Positions 19,116 through 26,978 of a DNA stretch of 64,000 nucleotides are shown here, piece after piece. Within the stretch, counting starts at the first letter, position 1. Each line of letters opens with the position of its first letter. The DNA comes from Bacteroidota bacterium (GTDB taxonomy: Bacteria > Bacteroidota > Ignavibacteria > UBA10030), in assembly GCA_025454835.1 (NCBI GenBank), contig JALONQ010000002.1, forward strand, positions 62,001 to 126,000. The letters are read 5' to 3'. The notes under the pieces are model-generated. The model did no database searches. It saw only the letters and a list, made by a program, of their open reading frames with translations, and was not told the origin of the DNA. The translations under genes and the position numbers were made by a program.

Positions 19116-20126
19116 TCATCCTCCGATCTGTGACATGGTCCGTTCCGGCCGGACGAACGCCGGGTCGTTGATCAAATGGCCGGCTTCTTTTTGCGCGACG
19201 GCCGCGCGGATCGCGGCGGCGATCGTATCATCGCTCTGTCCCGACCGAAGCATGGCCCGCAGATCGGTCTCCTGCAGAGAGAAGAGACAGGTCCGGAACT
19301 TGCCATCCGACGTGATCCGGACCCGATCGCAGTTGCCGCAGAATGGCTCCGACACGGAGTTGATGAAGCCGATCTCGCCGATGCCGTCTTCGAAGACGAA
19401 GCGGTCCGCCGGCTGCCCTCCCGCCCGCTCCACCGGGAGCAAGCGTACACCCGTCGATGCTTCCATCGCGGCGACGACCTCGCGTCCGGCCACCACCTTG
19501 TCCCGGCTCCAGCCGTCCCCCATCCCGATGGGCATGAACTCGATGAACCGCGGGATGAAGCCGCGTTCACGCGCGAGCCGCGCGAACCGCGGGATCTCGT
19601 GCTCATTCACGCCCCGGACCAGGACCGCGTTGATCTTGATCGGGCGCAGACCCGCAGCATGTGCGGCTTCGATACCCTTCCAGACCTCAACGTAGTGGTC
19701 GCGTCGCGTCATCGCCATGAACGTTTCCGGGTCGAGAGAGTCGAGGCTGACGTTCACGCGATGCAACCCCGAGGCTTTCAATGCCGCCGCCTGGTCGGCC
19801 AGAAAGAAGCCGTTCGTCGTCAGGGCGCAGTCTTCGATGCCGGGGATGGAGACGAGCAACCGAACCAGCTGATGGAGGTCCTTGCGCATCAGCGGTTCGC
19901 CGCCGGTCAGGCGGACCTTGCGAACGCCATGCTGCGCCAGGATCCGGACGAGCCTCGCGATCTCCTCATAGGAGAGGATCTCGTGTCGGTCCAGCCATTG
20001 CGTCCCTTCCTCCGGCATGCAGTAGCGGCACCGAAAGTTGCAACGATCGGTGACTGAGATGCGGACGTTGGTCACCGTGCGGCCGAATGAATCGACGAGG
20101 GGCGTATGGGGGACGGTGGAGGGCAT
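19116..20126 (-). CDS. moaA: GTP 3',8-cyclase MoaA
   Basis: Radical SAM enzyme that converts GTP to 3',8-cyclo-7,8-dihydro-GTP, the first step of molybdopterin synthesis. 336 residues. SAM cluster motif: CNFRCRYC (CxxxCxxC, about 28-35). GGEPL follows in VRLTGGEPLMRKDL. The second cluster is bound by FCGNCDRVRITSDGKFRTCL near 268-287. The C-terminal GG signature is not evident; the protein ends SQIGG if the last residues are counted. Lies 64 bp after moaE; no moaC is visible in the window. Confidence 0.95.
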   Translation of the reverse strand: MPSTVPHTPLVDSFGRTVTNVRISVTDRCNFRCRYCMPEEGTQWLDRHEILSYEEIARLVRILAQHGVRKVRLTGGEPLMRKDLHQLVRLLVSIPGIEDCALTTNGFFLADQAAALKASGLHRVNVSLDSLDPETFMAMTRRDHYVEVWKGIEAAHAAGLRPIKINAVLVRGVNEHEIPRFARLARERGFIPRFIEFMPIGMGDGWSRDKVVAGREVVAAMEASTGVRLLPVERAGGQPADRFVFEDGIGEIGFINSVSEPFCGNCDRVRITSDGKFRTCLFSLQETDLRAMLRSGQSDDTIAAAIRAAVAQKEAGHLINDPAFVRPERTMSQIGG

Positions 20127-20133
20127 GGGGAGG

Positions 20134-20205
20134 GCAGAGATCAGAAGTCAGAGATCAGTGGTCCGTGGAAAGTGCGCAGTCGTCAGTCATCAGTGGCTTG
20201 GGGGA
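20134..20205. repeat. Low-complexity CAG/TCAGT-word repeat between moaA and moaE
   Basis: Words such as AGATCAGAAGTCAGAGATCAG and GTCGTCAGTCATCAGTGGC repeat across the 64-bp gap and run into the last codons of moaE. Similar text occurs at 58811-58950. It carries no reading frame of interest. Confidence 0.5.
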
Positions 20206-20630
20206 TTCGCAGAACCGAGACCGGACCATTCGGTGGTGCCGTCGGCGAATTCTTCCTTCTTCCAGATCGGTACGGTCTGTTTGAGCGTATCGATGATGAA
20301 CCGGCAGGCCTCGAAGGCCTCGGCGCGGTGCGGCGCCGAAACCGCAATAGCGACGCTCGCCTCGCCCACCAGAACGCGGCCCGTGCGATGGACGACCGCC
20401 ACGCCGGTCAGCTTCCAACGTCGGTCCGCTTCGGCCGTGATCCGCTCCATCTCCTTGAGGGCCATCGCCTCATGGGCTTCGTACTCCAACGACCGGACGG
20501 ACCGTCGGTCGGCGTTGTCGCGTGTCGTTCCGACAAAGATGTCGATCGCCCCGGCGGATCCCGACGCGACCAAGCGGAGTACGGCGTCGAGCTCGATCGC
20601 CTCTCGCTGAAGGCGGACCATGCGCGTCAA
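20190..20630 (-). CDS. moaE: Molybdopterin synthase catalytic subunit MoaE
   Basis: 146 residues; together with thiocarboxylated MoaD inserts the dithiolene sulfurs into precursor Z. Signatures: GAIDIFVGTTRDN, VRSLEYEAHEAMALKEM, VAVVHRTGRVLVGEASVAIA, and the lysine-bearing VPIWKKEEFADG (about 125-136). Overlaps the moaD stop by 4 bp. The extreme C-terminus (SANPPSH) lies in repeat-like DNA, so the stop may have been supplied by the repeat. Confidence 0.95.
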   Translation of the reverse strand: MTRMVRLQREAIELDAVLRLVASGSAGAIDIFVGTTRDNADRRSVRSLEYEAHEAMALKEMERITAEADRRWKLTGVAVVHRTGRVLVGEASVAIAVSAPHRAEAFEACRFIIDTLKQTVPIWKKEEFADGTTEWSGLGSANPPSH

Positions 20631-20878
20631 CCTCCGCTCACCGGCGGGATGACCGCCACTTCGTCGCCGGTTCTCAGAGCGACCGGCGCCGACACATAGT
20701 CATTGTTCACCGCCAGGCGCAATCGGTCGCGCCAGGTGGAGAACTTCGGTTCGCGCTGCACGAGAAGGTCCCATACGGCCTCGGTCGTCGACCCGTCGGG
20801 GATGGACAACTCCACTGAGGCCGTCCCCATCCATTCGCGGGCAACGGCGAAGAAGCGAACCGTGACGTTCACAGCCAT
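20627..20878 (-). CDS. moaD: Molybdopterin synthase sulfur-carrier subunit MoaD
   Basis: 83-residue ubiquitin-like protein ending in the required PPVSGG, whose terminal glycine becomes a thiocarboxylate. Start set at ATG 20878 (MAVNVTVRFFAVAREWMG), which gives the family length; the longer open frame to 21004 lies inside moeA. Overlaps both moeA (10 bp) and moaE (4 bp). Confidence 0.93.
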   Translation of the reverse strand: MAVNVTVRFFAVAREWMGTASVELSIPDGSTTEAVWDLLVQREPKFSTWRDRLRLAVNNDYVSAPVALRTGDEVAVIPPVSGG

Positions 20879-22074
20879 TCGATCTCCACGCTTTCTCCCG
20901 CCGCAAGATGTTCGACATCCTCCGGTACGATGATCAGACAGTTGGCCAGGACGAGCGACGTCAGGATGCCGGACGATTGAGGTCCGGTGGTCCTGACCCG
21001 CCATTCTCCGTTGTGGAACAGCGCAACGCCCCGATTGAAATGCCGTTTGCGGTCCTTCTTGGAGATCTCGTGTTCGAGCCTGGCCCTCCCACGCAACGTC
21101 GAAGGAACCGCGGCCCCCTGCAGAGCGTCAAGGACGGGATGGACGAACTGCTGGAAGGTGACGGCCGTCGAGACAGGATTCCCGGGCAGGCAGACCACGG
21201 GAACGCCACGGGCGGAGCGACCAAACGCCAGGGGCATGCCTGGTTTGATCCGGACCTTCCAGAAGATCACTTCGACGCCAAGTTGTTGGAGGACGTCGAG
21301 GACGAGGTCGTGCTTTCCGGCTGAGACGCCGCCTGTGGTGATCAGGAGATCGTCAGACAACGCGCGCCCGATCGATGCCCGCAACATTGCCGGGTCGTCA
21401 TTCACCGTCTCGACCCTGGTCACTTCGGCTCTCGCCTCGCGCAGCAAGGCCGGCACGACAAATGCGCTGGAGTTATGGATCTGACCGTGCGCGAGCGCCT
21501 GGCCCGGGGCGACGAGCTCCGTACCGGTGCTGACGACGGCGACGTGCGGTGCTGGAGTCACGCTGACGGTGGCTCGTCCCATGGAGGCAAGGACGCCGAG
21601 GTGTGCTGGACGAAGCCGCATGCCGGGATGAAGGACCGCCGTTCCGCGACGAATATCCTCGCCCGTGCGGCGGATATGCCTTCCGGACGCCGGGTACTCG
21701 TCGAACGAGATCGCGTCGGCCGATTCACGAACCTTCTCTACCTCGATCACACACTCCGCACCCCGGGGTAACGGACCGCCGGTCATGATGCGGACCGCTT
21801 CGCCCTCGCGAACCTCTCCGGTGAATGGCCGGCCCGCCGCCGCCTCTCCGATGATCGCATACGAACGACGAGGCCCATGCCCGGTGCCGTCCACAGCGAG
21901 CGCGTAGCCGTCCATGGAGGCATTATCGAATCCCGGAACGTCGAGGTCGGCCACCACCTCCTCGGCCAACACCCTTCCCAGCGCATCCGCGAGGGAGACC
22001 GGACGGGGTGCAAGCCGTCGCACGGAGGTTCGGATCAGATCCTCGGCGTCGGCGGCAGTGATCATCGTTCGCAT
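20869..22074 (-). CDS. moeA: Molybdopterin molybdenumtransferase MoeA
   Basis: Inserts molybdate into adenylylated molybdopterin. From ATG 22074 (MRTMITAADAEDLI) it is 401 residues; ATG 22065 is an alternative, and the frame further upstream is intergenic. Motifs: VPGFDNASMDGYAL (substrate site, about 50-63), the MoCF domain with VVSTGTELV and LLITTGGVSAGKHDLV, and LPGNPVSTAV. Domain IV closes the protein. First gene of the operon. Confidence 0.95.
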   Translation of the reverse strand: MRTMITAADAEDLIRTSVRRLAPRPVSLADALGRVLAEEVVADLDVPGFDNASMDGYALAVDGTGHGPRRSYAIIGEAAAGRPFTGEVREGEAVRIMTGGPLPRGAECVIEVEKVRESADAISFDEYPASGRHIRRTGEDIRRGTAVLHPGMRLRPAHLGVLASMGRATVSVTPAPHVAVVSTGTELVAPGQALAHGQIHNSSAFVVPALLREARAEVTRVETVNDDPAMLRASIGRALSDDLLITTGGVSAGKHDLVLDVLQQLGVEVIFWKVRIKPGMPLAFGRSARGVPVVCLPGNPVSTAVTFQQFVHPVLDALQGAAVPSTLRGRARLEHEISKKDRKRHFNRGVALFHNGEWRVRTTGPQSSGILTSLVLANCLIIVPEDVEHLAAGESVEIEWL

Positions 22075-22180
22075 GCGGAAATATATCCAATTCGCGGTCC
22101 ATTTTCCGCTCAACGAGAGTTGAATCCGGGCAAAGAAGCGCGGAACTTCATGGTGGCTGACAGACGACCGATCCCCCCCC

Positions 22181-23065
22181 TTGACCACGCCTCAACAACT
22201 CGCCCGTCGCGGCCTGCGCACAACGCTCCTCGGCGTGGCCGCCAACATTCTCCTAGCCGCGATCAAGGGTATCGCAGGCGTTGTCGGCAATTCGTACGCG
22301 CTGGTCGCCGATGCCATCGAGTCGGCGACCGACGTGGCCAGCTCTCTCATCGTCCTTGGCGGCCTCAAGATCTCGTCCCTGCCGCCCGACGAAGACCATC
22401 CCTACGGACACGGCAAGGCCGAACCCCTGGCCGCCGTCGCCGTCTCGCTGACCCTGACGGCGGCCGCCGTCGGCATTGCGATCGAGAGCGTCCGCGAGAT
22501 CCTCACTCCGCACCATGCCCCGGAGCCGTTCACGCTCATCGTTCTCGTCCTGGTCGTGGTCACCAAGGAGACCCTCTTCCGAAGGGTGTTCCGGGTCAGT
22601 GAGGCGATCGGCAGTACGGCCGTCCGTAGCGACGCTTGGCATCATCGCAGCGATGCTTTGACCTCTTCGGCAGCCTTCGTCGGCATCGTCGTTTCGCTCG
22701 TGGGCGGGCCGGGCTACGAAAGCGCCGACGACTGGGCGGCACTGGCGGCTTCGGGGGTCATCGTCTTCAACGCCCTCCGCATCCTGCGGCCCGCGATCGA
22801 CGAAGTGATGGACGCATCGCCCCCTCCTTCTGTCGAAGAAGCGATCAGCGTCACAGACGGTCATGAGATCGCGAGGGCGGTGAAGCGATCGATCATTCGG
22901 GCTCATCCATCCGTGGCGGAGGTCCTGGTCCACATCGAGCCCACCGGACTCGCAGACGAACACAACGGCGCCAACACGCGACCTTCGACGAAGAGTCGAC
23001 GAACCAGGTTCACCAAACGGAAACGACATGGAAAAAAGCAAACGCATCGCCCTCGTGGCGCATGA
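22181..23065 (+). CDS. Cation diffusion facilitator (CDF) transporter with shortened cytoplasmic domain
   Basis: Proton-coupled metal efflux protein of the CDF family. TTG start at 22181; no ATG or GTG lies in frame upstream. Six membrane helices occupy residues about 13-205. Zinc/iron site residues are seen in VADAIESATD and HHRSDALTSS (the HxxxD pair). After DEVMDASPPPSVEEAIS the normal cytoplasmic ZT-dimer domain should run about 80 residues, but the sequence jumps straight to VTDGHEIARAVKRSII, so about 35-40 residues (first helix and two strands) appear to be missing in frame. The last ~35 residues are an odd basic tail (RPSTKSRRTRFTKRKRHGKK) overlapping mgsA by 38 bp. The tail may reflect a frameshift or missing stop. 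Transport part looks intact. Confidence 0.85.
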   Translation: MTTPQQLARRGLRTTLLGVAANILLAAIKGIAGVVGNSYALVADAIESATDVASSLIVLGGLKISSLPPDEDHPYGHGKAEPLAAVAVSLTLTAAAVGIAIESVREILTPHHAPEPFTLIVLVLVVVTKETLFRRVFRVSEAIGSTAVRSDAWHHRSDALTSSAAFVGIVVSLVGGPGYESADDWAALAASGVIVFNALRILRPAIDEVMDASPPPSVEEAISVTDGHEIARAVKRSIIRAHPSVAEVLVHIEPTGLADEHNGANTRPSTKSRRTRFTKRKRHGKKQTHRPRGA

Positions 23066-23492
23066 CAACCGGAAGAAGGACCTGATCGAGTGGGTCGACT
23101 GGAATTGGTCCGCACTCCTGGACCATCAACTGGTCTGCACCGGGACCACCGGATCCCTGGTCGAAAAGGCGTTGAAGAAAAAGTTGGGGAAGGAAGGCAA
23201 ACGGTCCGTGGAGATCCGCAAGTTGCGCTCCGGTCCATTGGGGGGCGACCAACAGCTGGGCGCCCTGATCGCCGAAGGCGAGATCGACATGCTCGTGTTC
23301 TTGTGGGACCCCATGGAGCCACAACCGCACGACGTGGATGTGAAGGCCCTTCTTCGCATCGCCGTTCTCTACAATGTGCCGACGGCGTGCAACCGGTCAA
23401 CGGCGGATTTCATGATCTCTTCGCCCCTGTTCACGGAGCGGTACGAACCGGCTATCGTCGACTACCAATCCTACATTCAGCGATCGCTGTAG
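23028..23492 (+). CDS. mgsA: Methylglyoxal synthase
   Basis: 154 residues; converts dihydroxyacetone phosphate to methylglyoxal and phosphate, a bypass of lower glycolysis when phosphate is short. Family signatures: RIALVAHDNRKKDLIEWV (7-24), CTGTTGSLVEKAL, SGPLGGDQQLGALIAEGEID, VFLWDPMEPQPHDVDVKALL, and VPTACNRSTADFMISSPL. The catalytic aspartates lie in the GDQQ and WDPM segments. Start ATG 23028 lies within the CDF tail. Confidence 0.96.
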   Translation: MEKSKRIALVAHDNRKKDLIEWVDWNWSALLDHQLVCTGTTGSLVEKALKKKLGKEGKRSVEIRKLRSGPLGGDQQLGALIAEGEIDMLVFLWDPMEPQPHDVDVKALLRIAVLYNVPTACNRSTADFMISSPLFTERYEPAIVDYQSYIQRSL

Positions 23493-23516
23493 GGTTGCCG
23501 ATCGGTCATTGCCTTC

Positions 23517-23557
23517 AGCCCGGCAGCGCCGTCGTTGGCGCTCGCCTTCGCCGGGCT
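23517..23557. terminator. Nested hairpin between mgsA and bacterioferritin
   Basis: AGCCCGGC (23517-23524) pairs exactly with GCCGGGCT (23550-23557), with AGCGCC/GGCGCT (23525-23530/23537-23542) nested inside. No T-run follows, so it may be a palindromic repeat or a factor-assisted terminator. Confidence 0.5.
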
Positions 23558-23625
23558 GGCGGCGCGGGACTTTGGTGCGTATATTGCGAGCGTCATCCTA
23601 CCACTTATGCAAGGGAGATCGACCC

Positions 23626-24105
23626 ATGAAGGGCAACGACAAGCTCATCACCGTTCTGAACGAATTGCTGGCGGATGAACTGACCGCCATCAGCCAGTAC
23701 ATGGTCCATTCGGAGATGTGCGACAGCTGGGGCTACGAGAAGCTCCACAAGTCGATCGAGAAGAAAGCGATCGACGAGATGCATCATGCTGAATGGCTGA
23801 TCCAGCGCATCCTGTTCCTTGAAGGCATGCCGGTCGTCAACAAGCTGAAGGACATGAAGATCGGAAAGAACGTGCAGGAGATCGTGGGGAACGACGAGCA
23901 GGCGGAGGCCGATGCGATCAAGGCCTACAACAAAGCGATCAAGCTCTGTCACGAGGTGGACGATCAGTCGACGGCGGACCTGCTGACGAAGATCCTCAAG
24001 ATGGAAGAAGGCCATGTGGATTGGGCCGAGATCCAGCGTGAGCAGATCGCCCAGATGGGGCTCTCCTCGTATCTCTCGAATCAGACGAGCGAAGCCAAGA
24101 GTTGA
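23626..24105 (+). CDS. bfr: Bacterioferritin
   Basis: 159-residue subunit of the 24-mer iron store. Start ATG 23626 has AAGGGAG upstream and gives the family N-terminus MKGNDKLITVLNELLADELT. Ferroxidase ligands are all visible: E18 (ADELTAISQY), E51 and H54 (IDEMHHAEW), E94-region acid, and E127/H130 (MEEGHVDW). The haem-ligand methionine M52 is present in DEMHHAE. A strong hairpin follows the stop. Near a metal-efflux gene but apparently a separate transcript. Confidence 0.96.
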   Translation: MKGNDKLITVLNELLADELTAISQYMVHSEMCDSWGYEKLHKSIEKKAIDEMHHAEWLIQRILFLEGMPVVNKLKDMKIGKNVQEIVGNDEQAEADAIKAYNKAIKLCHEVDDQSTADLLTKILKMEEGHVDWAEIQREQIAQMGLSSYLSNQTSEAKS

Positions 24106-24128
24106 CATCTCGCACATAGAATCTGTAA

Positions 24129-24150
24129 AAGGCCCCATTATTGGGGCCTT
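24129..24150 (+). terminator. Terminator after bacterioferritin
   Basis: AAGGCCCCA (24129-24137) and TGGGGCCTT (24142-24150) form a perfect 9-bp stem with a TTAT loop, followed by CCCTTTC. Confidence 0.75.
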
Positions 24151-24278
24151 CCCTTTCAATGGGGAGGGTGAACTTCGATGCTCGTCATCACCTAAGGAAT
24201 TTCTTCCCCATCCTGATCCGGCAATTGTGGCGAGAATTGTTCCTCCGTACGTTTCGCATCAGGACATCCTCAAGCCCA

Positions 24279-26897
24279 ATGACCATCGCTCGCACACTGG
24301 GTTGGCTGGCGCCTCCGACCGGATCCTCGGAGGAGATCCGCTTTGCCCGGCAGTCGTACTTCACCACCTTGACGGTAGTGGCTGTCGCCTATGCGATCGG
24401 TCTTCTGAACCTCCTCGATGGATTTCCAACGACCCTGCTCTTGGTGGCGGCGGGCTCGCCGTTCCTCCTGTTGGTCCTCTGGCTGATCGCGCGGAGCCGA
24501 ACCCAGGCAGCCAATTTCGTTCTGCTGAGCCTCCTCCTCGTCATCCTGACCATTATCATCTCGATTGCGAATGGCATTCATGACATCGGGATCATCCTCT
24601 ACCCGGTGATCGCGATCCTCGCCGGAGCCCTGGTCGGCCGCCGAGGCCTGGTGTTCTTCCTCTTTCTCGTGACGCTCTCTGTCTTCTTCGTCGTCCTGGG
24701 CGAGGTGTACGGGTACCTCCCGTATATTCACGTTCCGGAGCGGACGTTGTTCAGCGACGGGATCGTGATCACGCTGATCATGGCCATCACCGCGATCGCG
24801 ATCCGATTGCTCATGGAGGCGCCCGAGAAGGCACTCGCGAAGGTCCGTGCAAGTGAGGAGTCGCTCTCGGACAAAGTGCGGAAGCTCCAATTGCTGCGGG
24901 AGATCGGTCTGTTGTATGCGAAGGAACTCGACCTGCGGGCGCTCGTCCGGAGGGTCTACGAGGTGTTTCCGCAGTACTTCCCGGGCACGGTCGCCAATGT
25001 GCTGGTCTACGACGCGGAGGCGGGAGGATTGGTCAGCGACGCTCAGCTTGGCATTGAACGCCGAGACCGGCCGGCCTTGGTGGGGGTCACGCAGCCCGGT
25101 GAGAGCATCAGCGGACGGGCCTTCGTCGAACGGCGGCCGATCCTGATCGGTGATTGCTCCAACACAGATATCATTCCGAGAGAGTGGGTCGACCGGTTGG
25201 GGCTGCGATCGTGCCTTGCCGTGCCGATCATTCTGCAGGATGAGGCCATCGGCGTCCTGCGGCTCGACGATCCCGAACGGATCAACGCGTTCCTGCCCGA
25301 TGACGTCGCTTTCTTCGAGATGCTGGCCGATCAACTCGCCATCGGCATCTTCAATCAACGCTCGTTCGAGGAACGCCGACGTACGCAGGCGGCGCTTACC
25401 GAGGGAGAGGCGCGATTTCGGATGCTGTCGGAGAACGTCACGGACGTCATCTGGACGTCGGACCTCCGGCTTCAATTCCGCTACATCAGTGATTCGGTCC
25501 AGAAACTCTTCGGCTGGACGCCGCAGGAATGGCTGCGTCATCGTCCCGAGGTCTATCTGACGCCTGAATCGATCGACATGGCGCAGAAAACGATCGCAAC
25601 CGAACTGGCTCGGAACGCCCAGCCGGAGGTCGATCTGCACCGCAACGTCACGCTCGAGCTGCGGCTGAAGAAGAAGGACGGAAAGGTCTTCTGGACAGAG
25701 GTCGTCGCTCGGTTCCTCTACGACCACTCCGGGAATCCCGAAGGGTTCATTGGCGTGACGAGAGACATCAGCGACCGCAAGCTAGCCGAGGAACGTCTTC
25801 GGAAGAGCGAGAATTCCTACCGGTCGCTGATCGAAAACATCCCTAACAGCGCCGTCGTTCTGTTCGACCATGACCTGCGATTCATCCTTGTCGACGGACC
25901 CGAGACCGAGCGTACGGGACTGACGAAAGACCGTCTCCTTGGCCGGACCCTGTTCGAGACCTTTCCGCCTGAGTATGTGGCGATGTTCGAACCAAATATG
26001 CGGGCGGTCCTGGACGGACGCACGTTCGACGCCGAACTTCCCTACGGCCCCAACACCTACCACTACATGTATCTGCCGCTGAGACGCCCCGACGGATCGG
26101 TCGAATACGGCATGATCCTCGCACAGAACGTCACCGAGCGCAGGAAGGCCGAGGAAGAGATCCGGCGTTTGAACACCGAACTGGAGGTCCGGGTGCGGGA
26201 ACGTACCCAGCAACTCGAGCGGGCGAATCAGGAACTCGAGGCGTTCTCGTATTCGGTCTCGCACGACCTCCGGGCGCCGATCAGGCACATTCTGGGATAT
26301 CTGAAGTTACTCGAGGGGGAGTTGGGAGCGCGGATGGACGGTGAGGCGTCGCGGCTCCTTCGTACGGTCGAACAATCGGCTCAGCGCATGGCGCAGCTGA
26401 TAGACGACCTCCTGCGATTATCGCGGCTTTCGCGGGCTGAAATGCGCATCGTTCCGACCGACCTGACGTACCTCGTCACGATGTTTTGGTCCCGACTGGC
26501 GGTGGCCGACGCACCGCGCACCGTCGATTTCGTTGCCGGACCGACGACGGCAGTCTTGGTGGACCCGGGCCTGATAGAAGTGGCGCTTGAGAACCTTCTA
26601 TCCAATGCGATCAAGTTCACTTCAAAGACGTCAAGCCCGCGGATCGAATTCGGGCAGACCGTTCGAGAAGATGGACCTGTCTTCTTCGTTCGCGACAACG
26701 GGGCCGGTTTCGATATGACGTATGCCGGCAAGCTGTTCGGCGTGTTCCAACGCCTGCACGACTCCGACGAATTCCCCGGCACCGGCATTGGACTGGCCAC
26801 GGTCCATCGGATCCTGGAACGGCATGGCGGTCGCATCTGGGCCGAGGGGGAGGTCGACCGAGGAGCGACCTTCTACTTCACGCTTCCCGCGGCCTGA
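24279..26897 (+). CDS. Membrane sensor histidine kinase with GAF and PAS domains
   Basis: 872 residues from ATG 24279; the frame extends upstream but would run into the bfr terminator. Order: about six membrane helices (25-175); a coiled coil; GAF domain (about 205-370, LLREIGLLYAKELDLRAL at its start and LADQLAIGIFNQRSF at its end); PAS/PAC (375-510, ending VTRDISDRKLAEE); a second PAS (512-640, LIENIPNSAVVLFDHDLRFI to LAQNVTERRKAEE); coiled coil; HisKA with phosphoacceptor H662 in SYSVSHDLRAPI; and HATPase_c with N box LENLLSNAIKFT, DNGAGFD and GTGIGLATVHRILERHGG. The HisKA/ATPase pair resembles phytochrome-type kinases, but the chromophore domain is absent. No response regulator adjoins it. 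The signal is unknown. Confidence 0.93.
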   Translation: MTIARTLGWLAPPTGSSEEIRFARQSYFTTLTVVAVAYAIGLLNLLDGFPTTLLLVAAGSPFLLLVLWLIARSRTQAANFVLLSLLLVILTIIISIANGIHDIGIILYPVIAILAGALVGRRGLVFFLFLVTLSVFFVVLGEVYGYLPYIHVPERTLFSDGIVITLIMAITAIAIRLLMEAPEKALAKVRASEESLSDKVRKLQLLREIGLLYAKELDLRALVRRVYEVFPQYFPGTVANVLVYDAEAGGLVSDAQLGIERRDRPALVGVTQPGESISGRAFVERRPILIGDCSNTDIIPREWVDRLGLRSCLAVPIILQDEAIGVLRLDDPERINAFLPDDVAFFEMLADQLAIGIFNQRSFEERRRTQAALTEGEARFRMLSENVTDVIWTSDLRLQFRYISDSVQKLFGWTPQEWLRHRPEVYLTPESIDMAQKTIATELARNAQPEVDLHRNVTLELRLKKKDGKVFWTEVVARFLYDHSGNPEGFIGVTRDISDRKLAEERLRKSENSYRSLIENIPNSAVVLFDHDLRFILVDGPETERTGLTKDRLLGRTLFETFPPEYVAMFEPNMRAVLDGRTFDAELPYGPNTYHYMYLPLRRPDGSVEYGMILAQNVTERRKAEEEIRRLNTELEVRVRERTQQLERANQELEAFSYSVSHDLRAPIRHILGYLKLLEGELGARMDGEASRLLRTVEQSAQRMAQLIDDLLRLSRLSRAEMRIVPTDLTYLVTMFWSRLAVADAPRTVDFVAGPTTAVLVDPGLIEVALENLLSNAIKFTSKTSSPRIEFGQTVREDGPVFFVRDNGAGFDMTYAGKLFGVFQRLHDSDEFPGTGIGLATVHRILERHGGRIWAEGEVDRGATFYFTLPAA

Positions 26898-26910
26898 GCG
26901 GTACACTCCA

Positions 26911-26951
26911 GCGCCTGCCTCCTTCGACATCTCGTCGAAAACGGCAGGCGC
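26911..26951. terminator. Terminator hairpin between convergent genes
   Basis: GCGCCTGCC (26911-26919) and GGCAGGCGC (26943-26951) are perfect complements, with a nested TTCGAC..GTCGAA stem in the loop. Serves the kinase gene and the DUF4097 operon. Confidence 0.7.
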
Positions 26952-26978
26952 CTGTCTGACGGGCCTCGCACTCGCGCA

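Noticed and set aside
24141-24278. Longer N-terminus for the histidine kinase from TTG 24141
   Set aside because: That start lies inside the bacterioferritin terminator hairpin; ATG 24279 begins right before the first membrane helices.
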